This document shows positions 43,153-51,068 of a stretch of DNA of 51,082 nucleotides, in pieces. Origin of the DNA: Streptococcus sp. oral taxon 431 (GTDB lineage: Bacteria > Bacillota > Bacilli > Lactobacillales > Streptococcaceae). The stretch is from assembly GCF_023115445.1 (NCBI RefSeq), contig NZ_JALDUI010000017.1, positions 1 to 51,082 of the forward strand, written 5' to 3'. Within the stretch, counting starts at the first letter, position 1. Every line of letters begins with the position of its first letter. The translations under genes were made by a program, and so were the position numbers. Below the pieces are notes generated by a model. It worked only from the letters and a program-made list of their open reading frames with translations, did not search any database and had not been told where the DNA came from.

Positions 43153-45804
43153 ATGGCTGATAAAAAAACTGTAACACCAGAAGAAAAGAAACTCGCTGCT
43201 GAAAAGCATGTCGATGGTTTGGTGCAAAAAGCTTTAGTTGCCCTTGAAGAAATGCGTAAACTTGACCAAGATCAAGTCGATTATATCGTAGCAAAAGCTT
43301 CAGTTGCTGCACTTGATGCTCACGGAGAATTGGCTTTACATGCCTTTGAAGAAACAGGACGTGGAGTATTTGAGGATAAAGCGACTAAGAACTTGTTTGC
43401 TTGTGAACACGTAGTAAACAACATGCGCCACACTAAAACAGTTGGTGTTATCGAAGAAGACGATGTAACAGGATTGACTCTTATCGCTGAACCAGTTGGT
43501 GTTGTTTGTGGTATCACTCCAACAACTAACCCAACTTCAACAGCAATCTTTAAAGCGTTGATTTCATTGAAGACTCGTAATCCTATTGTCTTTGCATTCC
43601 ACCCATCAGCTCAAGAATCATCAGCTCACGCAGCTCAAATCGTTCGTGATGCAGCGATTAAAGCAGGTGCTCCTGAAAACTGTGTACAGTGGATTACTGA
43701 ACCATCTATGGAAGCAACTAGTGCGCTTATGAACCACGAAGGTATTGCAACAATCCTTGCAACAGGTGGTAATGCCATGGTTAAAGCGGCATACTCATGT
43801 GGTAAACCAGCTCTTGGGGTAGGTGCCGGTAACGTTCCAGCTTATGTGGAAAAATCAGCTAACATCCGCCAAGCTGCTCACGATATTGTAATGTCTAAAT
43901 CATTTGACAACGGTATGGTCTGTGCATCTGAACAAGCGGTTATCATTGATAAAGAAATTTACGATGAATTTGTAGCAGAGTTCAAATCTTATCACACTTA
44001 CTTTGTAAACAAAAAAGAAAAAGCTCTTCTTGAAGAGTTCTGCTTCGGCGTGAAAGCAAACAGCAAAAACTGTGCTGGTGCAAAATTGAACGCTGACATT
44101 GTTGGTAAACCAGCAACTTGGATTGCAGAACAAGCAGGATTTACTGTTCCAGAAGGAACAAACATTCTTGCTGCAGAATGTAAAGAAGTTGGTGAAAACG
44201 AGCCATTGACTCGTGAAAAATTGTCACCAGTTATCGCAGTTTTGAAATCTGAAAGCCGTGAAGATGGTATTGCTAAAGCTCGTCAAATGGTTGAATTTAA
44301 CGGTCTTGGGCACTCAGCAGCCATCCATACAGCTGATGAAGAATTGACTAAAGAATTTGGTAAAGCTGTTAAAGCTATTCGTGTTATCTGTAACTCACCT
44401 TCTACTTTCGGTGGTATCGGGGACGTTTATAATGCCTTCTTGCCATCATTGACACTCGGATGTGGTTCTTACGGACGTAACTCAGTTGGGGATAACGTTA
44501 GCGCCATCAACCTCTTGAACATCAAAAAAGTCGGAAGACGGAGAAATAACATGCAATGGATGAAACTTCCTTCAAAAACATACTTTGAACGTGATTCAAT
44601 TCAATACCTTCAAAAATGTCGTGACGTTGAGCGTGTCATGATCGTTACTGACCACGCTATGGTAGAGCTTGGCTTCCTTGATCGTATCATCGAACAACTT
44701 GACCTTCGTCGCAATAAGGTTGTTTACCAAATCTTTGCAGATGTAGAACCAGATCCAGATATTACTACAGTTGAACGTGGTACTGAGATCATGCGTGCCT
44801 TCAAACCAGATACAATCATCGCTCTTGGTGGTGGATCGCCAATGGATGCTGCTAAAGTAATGTGGCTCTTCTACGAACAACCAGAAGTGGACTTCCGTGA
44901 CCTTGTTCAAAAATTCATGGATATCCGTAAACGTGCCTTCAAATTCCCATTGCTTGGTAAGAAGACTAAATTCATCGCTATCCCAACTACATCTGGTACA
45001 GGATCTGAAGTAACTCCATTTGCCGTTATCTCTGATAAAGCAAACAACCGTAAATATCCAATCGCTGACTACTCATTGACACCAACTGTGGCAATCGTAG
45101 ACCCTGCTTTGGTATTGACAGTTCCTGGATTTGTTGCTGCTGATACTGGTATGGACGTATTGACTCACGCAACTGAAGCTTACGTATCACAAATGGCTAG
45201 CGACTACACTGACGGTCTTGCACTTCAAGCCATCAAGCTTGTATTTGAAAACCTTGAAAGCTCAGTTAAGAATGCAGACTTCCATTCACGTGAGAAAATG
45301 CATAACGCTTCAACAATCGCTGGTATGGCCTTTGCCAATGCCTTCCTAGGTATTTCTCACTCAATGGCTCACAAGATTGGTGCGCAATTCCACACAGTTC
45401 ACGGACGTACAAATGCAATCTTGCTTCCATACGTTATCCGTTACAACGGTACTCGCCCAGCTAAGACAGCTACATGGCCTAAGTATAACTACTACCGTGC
45501 AGACGAGAAATATCAAGATATCGCTCGTATGCTTGGACTTCCAGCTTCTACACCAGAAGAAGGGGTTGAATCTTTTGCAAAAGCTGTTTACGAACTCGGT
45601 GAGCGCGTAGGTATCGAAATGAACTTCAAAGCACAAGGTGTTGACGAAAAAGAATGGAAAGAACATTCACGTGAATTGGCCTTCCTTGCTTATGAAGACC
45701 AATGTTCACCTGCAAACCCACGTCTTCCAATGGTTGACCACATGCAAGAAATCATCGAAGATGCTTACTATGGTTACAAAGAAAGACCAGGACGTCGTAA
45801 ATAA
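43153..45804 (+). CDS. adhE: Bifunctional acetaldehyde-CoA/alcohol dehydrogenase AdhE
   Basis: AdhE (883 aa) reduces acetyl-CoA to acetaldehyde and then ethanol, regenerating NAD+ in fermentation, and forms long spirosomes. The N-terminal aldehyde dehydrogenase half (about 1-440) has its catalytic Cys in NGMVCASEQAV near residue 257; the C-terminal iron-dependent alcohol dehydrogenase half (about 460-870) has GGGSPMDAAK (NAD binding), ADTGMDVLTHATEAYVS and GISHSMAHKIGAQFHTVHGRT with the iron-binding His. The frame extends to 43102, but ATG 43153 has GGAGG (43143-43147) and yields the usual 883-aa length. Likely regulated by Rex and possibly CcpA. Confidence 0.97.
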   Translation: MADKKTVTPEEKKLAAEKHVDGLVQKALVALEEMRKLDQDQVDYIVAKASVAALDAHGELALHAFEETGRGVFEDKATKNLFACEHVVNNMRHTKTVGVIEEDDVTGLTLIAEPVGVVCGITPTTNPTSTAIFKALISLKTRNPIVFAFHPSAQESSAHAAQIVRDAAIKAGAPENCVQWITEPSMEATSALMNHEGIATILATGGNAMVKAAYSCGKPALGVGAGNVPAYVEKSANIRQAAHDIVMSKSFDNGMVCASEQAVIIDKEIYDEFVAEFKSYHTYFVNKKEKALLEEFCFGVKANSKNCAGAKLNADIVGKPATWIAEQAGFTVPEGTNILAAECKEVGENEPLTREKLSPVIAVLKSESREDGIAKARQMVEFNGLGHSAAIHTADEELTKEFGKAVKAIRVICNSPSTFGGIGDVYNAFLPSLTLGCGSYGRNSVGDNVSAINLLNIKKVGRRRNNMQWMKLPSKTYFERDSIQYLQKCRDVERVMIVTDHAMVELGFLDRIIEQLDLRRNKVVYQIFADVEPDPDITTVERGTEIMRAFKPDTIIALGGGSPMDAAKVMWLFYEQPEVDFRDLVQKFMDIRKRAFKFPLLGKKTKFIAIPTTSGTGSEVTPFAVISDKANNRKYPIADYSLTPTVAIVDPALVLTVPGFVAADTGMDVLTHATEAYVSQMASDYTDGLALQAIKLVFENLESSVKNADFHSREKMHNASTIAGMAFANAFLGISHSMAHKIGAQFHTVHGRTNAILLPYVIRYNGTRPAKTATWPKYNYYRADEKYQDIARMLGLPASTPEEGVESFAKAVYELGERVGIEMNFKAQGVDEKEWKEHSRELAFLAYEDQCSPANPRLPMVDHMQEIIEDAYYGYKERPGRRK

Positions 45805-45828
45805 TTAATTAATTAATTATCAGCCAAA

Positions 45829-45852
45829 ACCGAGGGGGACCTCGGTTTTTTT
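45829..45852 (+). terminator. Terminator after adhE
   Basis: ACCGAGG (45829-45835) pairs with CCTCGGT (45840-45846) and is followed by a T run. A short TTAA tandem (about 45803-45819) precedes it. Confidence 0.88.
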
Positions 45853-45963
45853 ATGGTTAGAGAGTTTATTTTCATAAAAAATTGCTAGCATGAGAGTCAG
45901 ATGCAAGGCCAAGTAAAGAAATGAAAATATTACCAAAGCTCATCAGAAAATCAAGGCCAGCGC

Positions 45964-45992
45964 TTGCAATTAAACTCAAATAGTTATATAAT
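45964..45992 (+). promoter_or_regulatory. Promoter of gapA
   Basis: TTGCAA (45964-45969), 17 bp, TATAAT (45987-45992). A -10 consensus with optimal spacing suits a highly expressed glycolytic gene. Confidence 0.8.
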
Positions 45993-46078
45993 AGGTTTGT
46001 TGAAAGGTGATTTGTAGTGATTCAAGTTACTCTTTTCACAATAAAATTTTCATGATTTTCATAAGGAGGAAATCACTA

Positions 46079-47089
46079 ATGGTAGTTAAAGTTGGTATTA
46101 ACGGTTTCGGACGTATCGGTCGTCTTGCTTTCCGCCGTATCCAAAACGTAGAAGGTGTTGAAGTTACTCGCATCAACGACCTTACAGATCCAGTTATGCT
46201 TGCACACTTGTTGAAATATGACACAACTCAAGGTCGTTTCGACGGAACTGTGGAAGTTAGAGAAGGTGGATTTGAAGTTAACGGTAAATTCATCCGTGTT
46301 TCTGCTGAACGTGATCCAGAACAAATCGACTGGGCTAACGACGGTGTAGAAATCGTTCTTGAAGCTACTGGTTTCTTTGCTAAGAAAGCAGCTGCTGAAA
46401 AACACTTGCACCCAGGTGGAGCTAAGAAAGTTGTTATTACTGCTCCTGGTGGAAACGACGTTAAAACAGTTGTATTCAACACTAACCACGATGTTCTTGA
46501 TGGTACTGAAACAGTTATCTCAGGTGCTTCATGTACTACAAACTGCTTGGCTCCAATGGCTAAAGCTCTTCAAGACAACTTTGGTGTTGTAGAAGGATTG
46601 ATGACTACTATCCACGCTTACACTGGTGACCAAATGATCCTTGACGGACCACACCGTGGTGGTGACCTTCGTCGTGCTCGCGCTGGTGCAGCAAACATCG
46701 TTCCTAACTCAACTGGTGCTGCTAAAGCTATCGGTCTTGTAATCCCAGAATTGAACGGTAAACTTGACGGATCTGCACAACGCGTTCCAACTCCAACTGG
46801 ATCAGTTACTGAATTGGTTGCTGTTCTTGAAAAGAACGTTACTGTTGATGAAGTGAACGCAGCTATGAAAGCAGCTTCAAACGAATCATACGGTTACACA
46901 GAAGATCCAATCGTATCTTCAGATATCGTAGGTATGTCTTACGGATCATTGTTTGACGCAACTCAAACTAAAGTTCTTGACGTTGACGGTAAACAATTGG
47001 TTAAAGTTGTTTCATGGTATGACAACGAAATGTCATACACTGCACAACTTGTACGTACTCTTGAATACTTCGCTAAAATCGCTAAATAA
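46079..47089 (+). CDS. gapA: Glyceraldehyde-3-phosphate dehydrogenase
   Basis: GAPDH (336 aa) makes 1,3-bisphosphoglycerate and NADH in glycolysis. The N-terminal NAD motif [10 protein letters not shown] is followed by the active-site [12 protein letters not shown], in which Cys (about 153) is the nucleophile. Streptococcal GAPDH also occurs on the cell surface as a plasmin-binding protein. ATG 46079 follows AAGGAGG; the frame extension upstream is leader. Codon use is strongly biased, as in highly expressed genes. Confidence 0.97.
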   Translation: MVVKVGINGFGRIGRLAFRRIQNVEGVEVTRINDLTDPVMLAHLLKYDTTQGRFDGTVEVREGGFEVNGKFIRVSAERDPEQIDWANDGVEIVLEATGFFAKKAAAEKHLHPGGAKKVVITAPGGNDVKTVVFNTNHDVLDGTETVISGASCTTNCLAPMAKALQDNFGVVEGLMTTIHAYTGDQMILDGPHRGGDLRRARAGAANIVPNSTGAAKAIGLVIPELNGKLDGSAQRVPTPTGSVTELVAVLEKNVTVDEVNAAMKAASNESYGYTEDPIVSSDIVGMSYGSLFDATQTKVLDVDGKQLVKVVSWYDNEMSYTAQLVRTLEYFAKIAK

Positions 47090-47106
47090 TTCTTGAGTTG
47101 ATGGAA

Positions 47107-47135
47107 AAGCAAGGCCAACTGGTCTTGCTTTTTTT
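47107..47135 (+). terminator. Terminator after gapA
   Basis: AAGCAAGGCC (47107-47116) pairs with GGTCTTGCTT (47121-47130) and leads into a T run. Confidence 0.85.
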
Positions 47136-47165
47136 GGTATCTATAAGAAAAAATGGATGCTAGTG

Positions 47166-48041
47166 TCATCCATTTTGGTTTAATTCTCTTTCAAATGTGT
47201 CTGATAGCGCAGTAAAGCTTAATTTGTTTAATGTCAGAGGATGGACAAAGGATAGTTTAAATGCGTGTAACATTAGTCTGCTAGATTTGGAATGTGGATT
47301 GTAGAGAGGATCTCCAAGGATTGGATGTCCGTGGTGAGATAGATGCACTCGAATCTGATGAGTGCGTCCTGTTTTCAATCTACATCGAACGAGACTGGTT
47401 TTGTTTTGAAATTGTTTCAACCGAGTTACTTGGGTTTCGGCGTATTGACCATTTTTTTGATCCACAACTCTTTTTCTACGATCGTGACGATCGCGACCGA
47501 TTTTATCTCGAAAGACGAGCTCTTTAACTCCTATTTTTCCCTCAACCAGAGCCCAGTATTCGCGGGAGATTTCTTTTTTCTCCAATAATCGATTGAGGAT
47601 GGGCAGTATAAATGGATTTTTAGCAAATAGTACGAGGCCACTCGTTTCCTTATCTAGGCGATGGACAACATAGCAAGTCTGGCCTACATAGGCGCTGACA
47701 TGATTGAGAAGTGCAATTTCTTCTGGTTGATTCCCGTGAGTTTTCATACCTTCTGGTTTGTTCACGATGATCAAATGTTGGTCTTGGTAGACTTCTTGGA
47801 CAAGATTAGGATTTCCCCAAACAATTTCTTTTGTAGGATAAGCCTCCTCGTCGAAAATCAGTTGACATTCATCTCCGGATTTGACAGTTTGATGCCAGTG
47901 GACTTCTTCTTGATTGATGAGAATGTGCTTTTTAATTCTCAAGAAATGCCGTATTTTTCTCGGAATGAGTAGTTGCTCCTCCAAGAAGACTTTGACAGTC
48001 ATTTCAGGAAGAGAATCAGGGATAACAAAGGTAAATTTCAT
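47166..48041 (-). CDS. RluD-family pseudouridine synthase
   Basis: A 291-aa RluA/RluD-type enzyme that isomerises uridine in rRNA or tRNA. The catalytic segment HRLDKETSGLVLFAKN lies at about residues 126-141 with the invariant Asp in HRLDKETSG, and the C-terminal GRTHQIRVHLSHHGHPILGDPLY is diagnostic. An S4-like N-terminal region is likely (about 10-70). The exact target is unknown. It is transcribed divergently from pbp2a. The -10 on the minus strand (TACAAT, 48048-48053) ends 6 nt before the ATG, so the mRNA is probably leaderless, and there is no Shine-Dalgarno. Confidence 0.88.
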   Translation of the reverse strand: MKFTFVIPDSLPEMTVKVFLEEQLLIPRKIRHFLRIKKHILINQEEVHWHQTVKSGDECQLIFDEEAYPTKEIVWGNPNLVQEVYQDQHLIIVNKPEGMKTHGNQPEEIALLNHVSAYVGQTCYVVHRLDKETSGLVLFAKNPFILPILNRLLEKKEISREYWALVEGKIGVKELVFRDKIGRDRHDRRKRVVDQKNGQYAETQVTRLKQFQNKTSLVRCRLKTGRTHQIRVHLSHHGHPILGDPLYNPHSKSSRLMLHAFKLSFVHPLTLNKLSFTALSDTFERELNQNG

Positions 48042-48047
48042 ACAGAT

Positions 48048-48053
48048 ATTGTA
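48048..48053 (-). promoter_or_regulatory. Extended -10 of the pseudouridine synthase gene
   Basis: On the minus strand TACAAT with TGT just before it. The A of the ATG is 7 nt downstream, where transcription is expected to begin. The -35 position is poor (TATCCA). Confidence 0.5.
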
Positions 48054-48094
48054 ACAAAAAATAGATTATTTGGATAGAGAAACTAGCTAAATTC

Positions 48095-48123
48095 TTGTCT
48101 TCCTATGGGGAAGATGATAAAAT
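48095..48123 (+). promoter_or_regulatory. Promoter of pbp2a
   Basis: TTGTCT (48095-48100), 17 bp, TAAAAT (48118-48123), with TGA before it. The ATG at 48130 lies 7 nt after the -10. Confidence 0.55.
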
Positions 48124-48129
48124 AAACGC

Positions 48130-50355
48130 ATGAAATTAGATACATTATTTGAAAAGTTTCTTTCTTTATTTAAAAAAGAAGAATCTGAAATGGCAGAAAT
48201 AGAAATCGATAAAGTTAATAGTGAAGAAAATACCTCGACTAAGTTAAGACGGTCAAGAGGTGGGCGAAAGAAAGTTGGGCAAGTCGGCCCCATTCGAAAA
48301 TTTTGGCGTCGCTATCATCTGACAAAAATCTTTCTCATTCTTGGACTAAGTGCAAGCTTGTTTGTTGGGGTCTATCTATTTGCCTTGGCTAAATCGACAA
48401 ATGTTACAGAATTGCAGAATGCTTTGAAAACACGAACGGTGATTTTTGATAGAGAAGAGAATGAGGCTGGTGCCTTGTCAGGCCAAAAAGGAACCTACGT
48501 TGAGCTCTCGGAAATTAGTGAAGATTTGCAGAATGCCGTTATTGCGACAGAAGATAGAAGCTTCTATAAAAATAGTGGAATTAACTATGGTCGTTTTTTC
48601 CTAGCTATCCTAACAGCTGGTCGCTCGGGTGGTGGTTCTACAATTACCCAACAGTTAGCGAAAAATGCTTATCTTTCACAAGACCAAACTGTTCAGAGAA
48701 AGGCTAAAGAATTCTTCCTTGCTTTAGAATTAACCAAAAAATACAGTAAAAAAGAAATTCTAACCATGTATTTGAACAATGCCTATTTTGGTAATGGAGT
48801 TTGGGGTGTTGAGGATGCTAGTAAAAAGTACTTTGGTGTTTCAGCATCGGAATTAACTCTTGATGAAGCCGCCACTTTAGCAGGTATGCTTAAAGGCCCA
48901 GAATTGTACAATCCTCTGAATTCTATTGAACATTCAACTAATCGAAGAGACACTGTCTTACAAAATATGGTGGCTGCAGGTTACCTTGATAAAAATAAGG
49001 AAGCAGAAGCAGCAAGTGTTGATATGGCTTCTCAATTGAAAGATAGTTATGAAGGGAAAATATCAGACTACCGTTATCCTTCTTATTTTGATGCAGTTGT
49101 TAATGAAGCTATTGAAAAGTATAATCTAACAGAGGAAGAAATCGTTAATAACGGTTATCGAATTTATACGGAGCTAGATCAAAATTACCAAGCAAATATG
49201 CAGGTTATCTATCAAAATACTTCGCTCTTTCCGACAGCTGAAGATGGGACACATGCAGAGTCTGGTAGTGTCGCTTTGGAGCCAAAAACGGGTGGAGTTC
49301 GAGGAGTTGTTGGTCGAGTGGCAGGGGATGATAAGACAGGTTTCAGAAATTTTAACTATGCAACCCAGACCAAAAGAAGTCCAGGTTCAACGATTAAACC
49401 TTTAGTAGTCTATACACCAGCAGTCGAAGCGGGTTGGTCTCTTAATAAGGAGCTGGATAATCATACCATGCAATATGGTGATTATAAAGTAGACAATTAC
49501 GCAGGAATCAAGACATCACCAGAAGTTCCAATGTATCAAGCCTTAGCCGAGTCTCTAAATCTTCCTGCTGTAGCGACAGTCAAGCAACTTGGTATCGATA
49601 AGGCTTTTGAATCAGGTGAAAGATTCGGACTTGATTTAACGAATGTTGATCGTGTGTTAGGTGTAGCTCTAGGTGGTGGGGTGGAGACAAGTCCGCTACA
49701 AATGGCGCAGGCTTATGCAGCGTTTGCAAATGAAGGTTTGATACCTGAAGCGCATTTTATTACTCGTATTGAAAATGCGAGCGGCCAAGTCATTGCAACC
49801 CACAAAAATTCTCAAAAACGTATAATAGATAAGTCAGTAGCCGATAAAATGACCAGTATGATGTTAGGTACTTTTACAAACGGTACAGGAATAAGCTCCT
49901 CGCCAGATGACTATGTTATGGCTGGGAAAACTGGTACAACTGAAGCAGCTTTTAACCCAGTATATACAAGTGACCAGTGGGTTATCGGATATACGCCTGA
50001 TGTGGTGATAAGTCATTGGCTTGGTTTCCCGACTACGGACGAAAATCATTATCTGGCAGGTTCGACTTCGAATGGTGCTGCTCACATTTTTAGAAGTATG
50101 GCAGAAACAATTCTTCCTTATACACCAGGAAGCACTTTTACAGTTGAAAATGCTTATAAAATGAATGGTATTGCACCAGAAAACACACGGAAACAAACTA
50201 CAAGTGATACTAGTACGCAGTCGGATGATATATTAGCAGATATTCGTGGACGAGCACAAAATCTGGTCGATGAAGCAGGCAAAGCTATTTCAGATGCTAA
50301 GATTAAAGAAAAAGCCCAGACAGTTTGGGATACCATTGTAGATCTGTTTCACTAA
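48130..50355 (+). CDS. pbp2a: Penicillin-binding protein 2a (class A, bifunctional)
   Basis: PBP2a (741 aa) polymerises glycan strands and crosslinks peptides in the cell wall. A basic cytoplasmic head (about 1-57) is followed by a membrane anchor (about 58-80), the GT51 glycosyltransferase domain (about 100-270, with ATEDRSFYKNSG holding the catalytic Glu and GGSTITQQLAKN) and the transpeptidase domain (about 370-660): SxxK at SPGSTIKP (Ser about 420), SLN at AESLNLPA and KTGTT near 595. The C-terminal tail is low complexity. The start agrees with the pneumococcal protein (MKLD.LFEKFLSLFKKE). There is no ribosome site, and the -10 ends 6 nt before the ATG, so the mRNA may be leaderless. Confidence 0.95.
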   Translation: MKLDTLFEKFLSLFKKEESEMAEIEIDKVNSEENTSTKLRRSRGGRKKVGQVGPIRKFWRRYHLTKIFLILGLSASLFVGVYLFALAKSTNVTELQNALKTRTVIFDREENEAGALSGQKGTYVELSEISEDLQNAVIATEDRSFYKNSGINYGRFFLAILTAGRSGGGSTITQQLAKNAYLSQDQTVQRKAKEFFLALELTKKYSKKEILTMYLNNAYFGNGVWGVEDASKKYFGVSASELTLDEAATLAGMLKGPELYNPLNSIEHSTNRRDTVLQNMVAAGYLDKNKEAEAASVDMASQLKDSYEGKISDYRYPSYFDAVVNEAIEKYNLTEEEIVNNGYRIYTELDQNYQANMQVIYQNTSLFPTAEDGTHAESGSVALEPKTGGVRGVVGRVAGDDKTGFRNFNYATQTKRSPGSTIKPLVVYTPAVEAGWSLNKELDNHTMQYGDYKVDNYAGIKTSPEVPMYQALAESLNLPAVATVKQLGIDKAFESGERFGLDLTNVDRVLGVALGGGVETSPLQMAQAYAAFANEGLIPEAHFITRIENASGQVIATHKNSQKRIIDKSVADKMTSMMLGTFTNGTGISSSPDDYVMAGKTGTTEAAFNPVYTSDQWVIGYTPDVVISHWLGFPTTDENHYLAGSTSNGAAHIFRSMAETILPYTPGSTFTVENAYKMNGIAPENTRKQTTSDTSTQSDDILADIRGRAQNLVDEAGKAISDAKIKEKAQTVWDTIVDLFH

Positions 50356-50370
50356 TACGTTTATAAGCTA

Positions 50371-50402
50371 AAAGACAAGGATTCAAATCTTTGTCTTTTT
50401 TC
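50371..50402 (+). terminator. Terminator after pbp2a
   Basis: AAAGACAA..AT pairs with AT..TTGTCTTT (one mismatched pair near the loop) and is followed by a T run. Confidence 0.8.
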
Positions 50403-50479
50403 ACTCTCACTTGTCAGCATTCACAACTTCCATAACATTAGAGAGTAAAAAAAGCACAAGACAGAAACCAAAGCCCTTC

Positions 50480-50523
50480 TTTCCGCCTTTCTCTGCTATA
50501 CTACAAGCAGAGAAAGGGGGAAA
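50480..50523 (+). repeat. Inverted repeat around the comX -10 and ribosome site
   Basis: Arms of 17 nt (50480-50496 and 50507-50523) are complementary except for one base; the inner 11 (CCTTTCTCTGC / GCAGAGAAAGG) are perfect. The 10-nt centre holds TATACT (50497-50502), the best -10 for comX, and the right arm holds the AAGGGGG ribosome site of comX. Confidence 0.7.
50497..50502 (+). promoter_or_regulatory. Candidate -10 of comX
   Basis: TATACT without a recognisable -35, as expected for a ComE-activated promoter. Upstream, ACATTAGAG (50435-50443) is one base from the ComE half-site ACATTTGAG, but no convincing second repeat 12 bp upstream is seen. Confidence 0.4.
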
Positions 50524-50527
50524 GCAA

Positions 50528-50995
50528 ATGCTTGAAAAGTATTATGAGAAAGTAAAAGGAATTGTCCATAAATGTAGAAAAGATTACTATCTTCACCTGT
50601 GGGAAAAAGAGGATTGGGATCAAGAAGGACTGATCTGTCTCTATGAACTCCTCGAGGCCCATCCAGAACTAGTAGTAGAAGAAGAAAAGAAACTCTATGT
50701 CTACTTCAAAACAAAATTCCGCAATCGAATCCTAGATAGCGTCAGAAAACAAGAGAGTCAAAAACGTCGCCTAGACCGAATGGCCTATGAAGAAGTAGGG
50801 GAAATTAGCCATCGCCTACCAGAAGGAGGATTGTGGCTGGATGATTACTACGCCCTTCATGAATTGTTGAATACTTATAGGAGAAAGTTACCACAAGATA
50901 AGCAAGAAGCCTATGAACGCCTCTGGGCAGACGAACGATTTAAAGGCCGCAAAGCCCTTCTCAGAGAGCTGAAGGAAGTAATTCAGGAGAAATGA
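50528..50995 (+). CDS. comX: Competence-specific alternative sigma factor ComX (SigX)
   Basis: ComX (155 aa) directs RNA polymerase to cin-box promoters of late competence genes for DNA uptake and recombination. It lines up with pneumococcal ComX (159 aa) along its length: YYLHLWE.DWDQEG near the N-terminus, YFKTKFRNRILD.RKQESQKRR (about 58-80), and EVGEISHR.PEGGLWLDDYY (about 88-108). The start used is ATG 50528 behind AAGGGGG (50514-50520); the open frame extends upstream to 50411 but without similarity. The gene is followed at once by a tRNA-Glu promoter, as in pneumococcus, where comX copies lie next to rRNA operons. There is no terminator between them. Confidence 0.92.
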   Translation: MLEKYYEKVKGIVHKCRKDYYLHLWEKEDWDQEGLICLYELLEAHPELVVEEEKKLYVYFKTKFRNRILDSVRKQESQKRRLDRMAYEEVGEISHRLPEGGLWLDDYYALHELLNTYRRKLPQDKQEAYERLWADERFKGRKALLRELKEVIQEK

Positions 50996-51015
50996 AAAAA
51001 AATTAAAAAAAGGTG

Positions 51016-51043
51016 TTGACAAAGTAAGAAAAGTCGGTATAAT
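51016..51043 (+). promoter_or_regulatory. Promoter of the tRNA-Glu / rRNA unit
   Basis: TTGACA (51016-51021), 16 bp, TATAAT (51038-51043), both perfect consensus. A GAGTTG/CAACTC hairpin (51049-51067) lies between it and the tRNA. Confidence 0.85.
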
Positions 51044-51068
51044 AGTAAGAGTTGAAAATAACAACTCC

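Noticed and set aside
45921..45983. 20-codon basic ORF MKILPKLIRKSRPALAIKLK
   Set aside because: No ribosome site, and it runs through the gapA promoter.
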